This document shows, one piece after another, positions 4,800-5,476 of a stretch of 5,476 nt of DNA. The DNA lies in contig CAYMRB010000563.1 in assembly GCA_964392615.1 (NCBI GenBank), forward strand, positions 1 to 5,476, read 5' to 3'. Source of the DNA: CAYMRB01 sp964392615. Lineage in GTDB: Bacteria > Planctomycetota > UBA8108. Made by a program: the position numbers and the translations under genes. Position 1 is the stretch's first letter, and each line of letters opens with the position of its first letter. The notes below the pieces were generated by a model. That model did no database searches. It was not told the origin of the DNA and saw nothing but the letters and a program-made list of their open reading frames with translations.

Positions 4800-5476
4800 G
4801 TGATCCGTACTCGCTTTCACAGCGCGATCGTGCCGGTGTCGGTCTGTGGTCTCGTCATTGCGACATGCGCTGTCAGCGCCCAGGACGCGCCTGGCGACAA
4901 GGCCATCCCCGAGCCCGAGCCCGCGCCCGCTACGGCGTCCGCGCCCACCGTCATCGTGAACTCGATCGGCATGAAGCTCGCGCCGATCGCGGCGGGCGAG
5001 TTCGACATGGGATCGAAGAAGGAGTACGGCCGCATCGGGATCGAGGAACGTCACCGCGTCCGCATCACACGGCCGTTCCGGATGGGCGTGCACGAGGTCA
5101 CTCAGGCCGAGTTCTCAGCCGTGATGGGCCAGACGCCGAGCTTGTTTCGCGCCGGCGGCGAGCTCGCGGCGCGTGTCGAGGGGCTCGACACGGCGCGTTT
5201 TCCGGTCGACAGCGTGACCTGGAGCGAGGCGGTCGAGTTCTGCAGGCGTCTCTCGGCGCGGCCCGAGGAGAAGGCCGCCGGCCGATCGTATCGTCTTCCG
5301 ACCGAGGCGGAGTGGGAGTACGCGTGCCGCGCCGGCACCAAGACGCCGTTTCACTGCGGCGCGTCGCTGACGTCGAAACAGGCGAACTTCGACGGCAATC
5401 ACCCGTATCTGAAGCGCGAGGACGTGCACAAGGGCATCGATCCCGCCACGCTGCGCGGCCCGTACCTGCAGCGGAC
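4800..5476 (+). CDS. Secreted SUMF1/formylglycine-generating-enzyme-like protein, 3' end outside the window
   Basis: The first 225 residues are present and the frame is open to the window edge. Residues 1-27 look like a signal peptide (basic MIRTR, hydrophobic core, VSA before Q28), so the product should leave the cytoplasm; C23 after IAT is a poor lipobox. A Pro/Glu/Ala-rich linker (29-50) leads into the FGE-sulfatase fold: IGMKLAPIAAGEFDMGS (56-72), MGVHEVTQAEFSAVMG (95-110), FPVDSVTWSEAVEFC (134-148), YRLPTEAEWEYACRAGT (164-180) and QANFDGN (194-200). True FGEs oxidise a sulfatase Cys/Ser to formylglycine, but many bacterial members of this fold are non-catalytic or modify other targets, and the catalytic Cys region lies beyond the window. 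An extra segment (about 203-218) separates QANFDGNHPY from GPYLQR. It is transcribed divergently from the cysteine desulfurase; no functional link is evident. Confidence 0.93.
   Translation, partial: MIRTRFHSAIVPVSVCGLVIATCAVSAQDAPGDKAIPEPEPAPATASAPTVIVNSIGMKLAPIAAGEFDMGSKKEYGRIGIEERHRVRITRPFRMGVHEVTQAEFSAVMGQTPSLFRAGGELAARVEGLDTARFPVDSVTWSEAVEFCRRLSARPEEKAAGRSYRLPTEAEWEYACRAGTKTPFHCGASLTSKQANFDGNHPYLKREDVHKGIDPATLRGPYLQR

Noticed and set aside
4605..5093. A minus-strand open frame of 162 codons covering the divergent intergenic region
   Set aside because: It overlaps both the start of the desulfurase and the signal peptide of the SUMF1-like gene, includes the predicted promoters, and is His/Arg/Asp-rich without family similarity.

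Overview
The window looks like chromosomal DNA from a high-GC bacterium, most likely of the Planctomycetota or a close relative. The case rests on two family signatures. One is a secreted, Cys-rich protein ending in a planctomycete-style dockerin-like tail (FIRG..., DATGDGRIEIDDAL..., FLFQGG). The other is a signal-peptide-bearing SUMF1/formylglycine-generating-enzyme-like protein with the RLPTEAEWEYACRAGT and QANFDGN motifs that are abundant in that phylum. This is inferred from motifs alone; no taxonomic search was possible. No RNA gene, CRISPR array, insertion sequence or integrase was seen.

Layout: five genes lie on the minus strand, read from right to left. They are an IscS/NifS-type cysteine desulfurase (4690-3509), a small two-helix membrane protein (3486-3157), an ErpA/IscA A-type Fe-S carrier (3018-2677), a CoA-pyrophosphatase-like Nudix hydrolase (2658-2143) and, after a 226-bp gap, the 611-residue secreted dockerin-tailed protein (1916-81). 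A sixth gene, the SUMF1-domain protein, starts at 4800 on the plus strand, diverges from the desulfurase across a 109-bp intergenic region, and runs off the right edge.

Function: the desulfurase supplies persulfide sulfur and the A-type carrier delivers assembled Fe-S clusters to apoproteins, so these two form a split Fe-S biogenesis locus. No IscU/SufU scaffold, IscR or chaperone is present here. The small membrane protein sits between them, 22 bp after the desulfurase, and is probably co-transcribed with it. The carrier seems to have its own sigma70-like promoter (TTGTCC-17-TATACT) and is followed after 18 bp by the Nudix gene. The dockerin-tailed protein is a separate unit with a strong Shine-Dalgarno and a repeat-rich upstream region.

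The points most worth a second look are four approximately 100-residue repeats in the secreted protein, its degenerate first dockerin loop and an extra DxDxDG loop, the uncharacterised membrane protein between two Fe-S genes, a G-quadruplex-like tract right after that gene, and a probable leaderless start for the desulfurase. I see no clearly new multi-gene system; most of the window is recognisable housekeeping plus one unusual exported protein.
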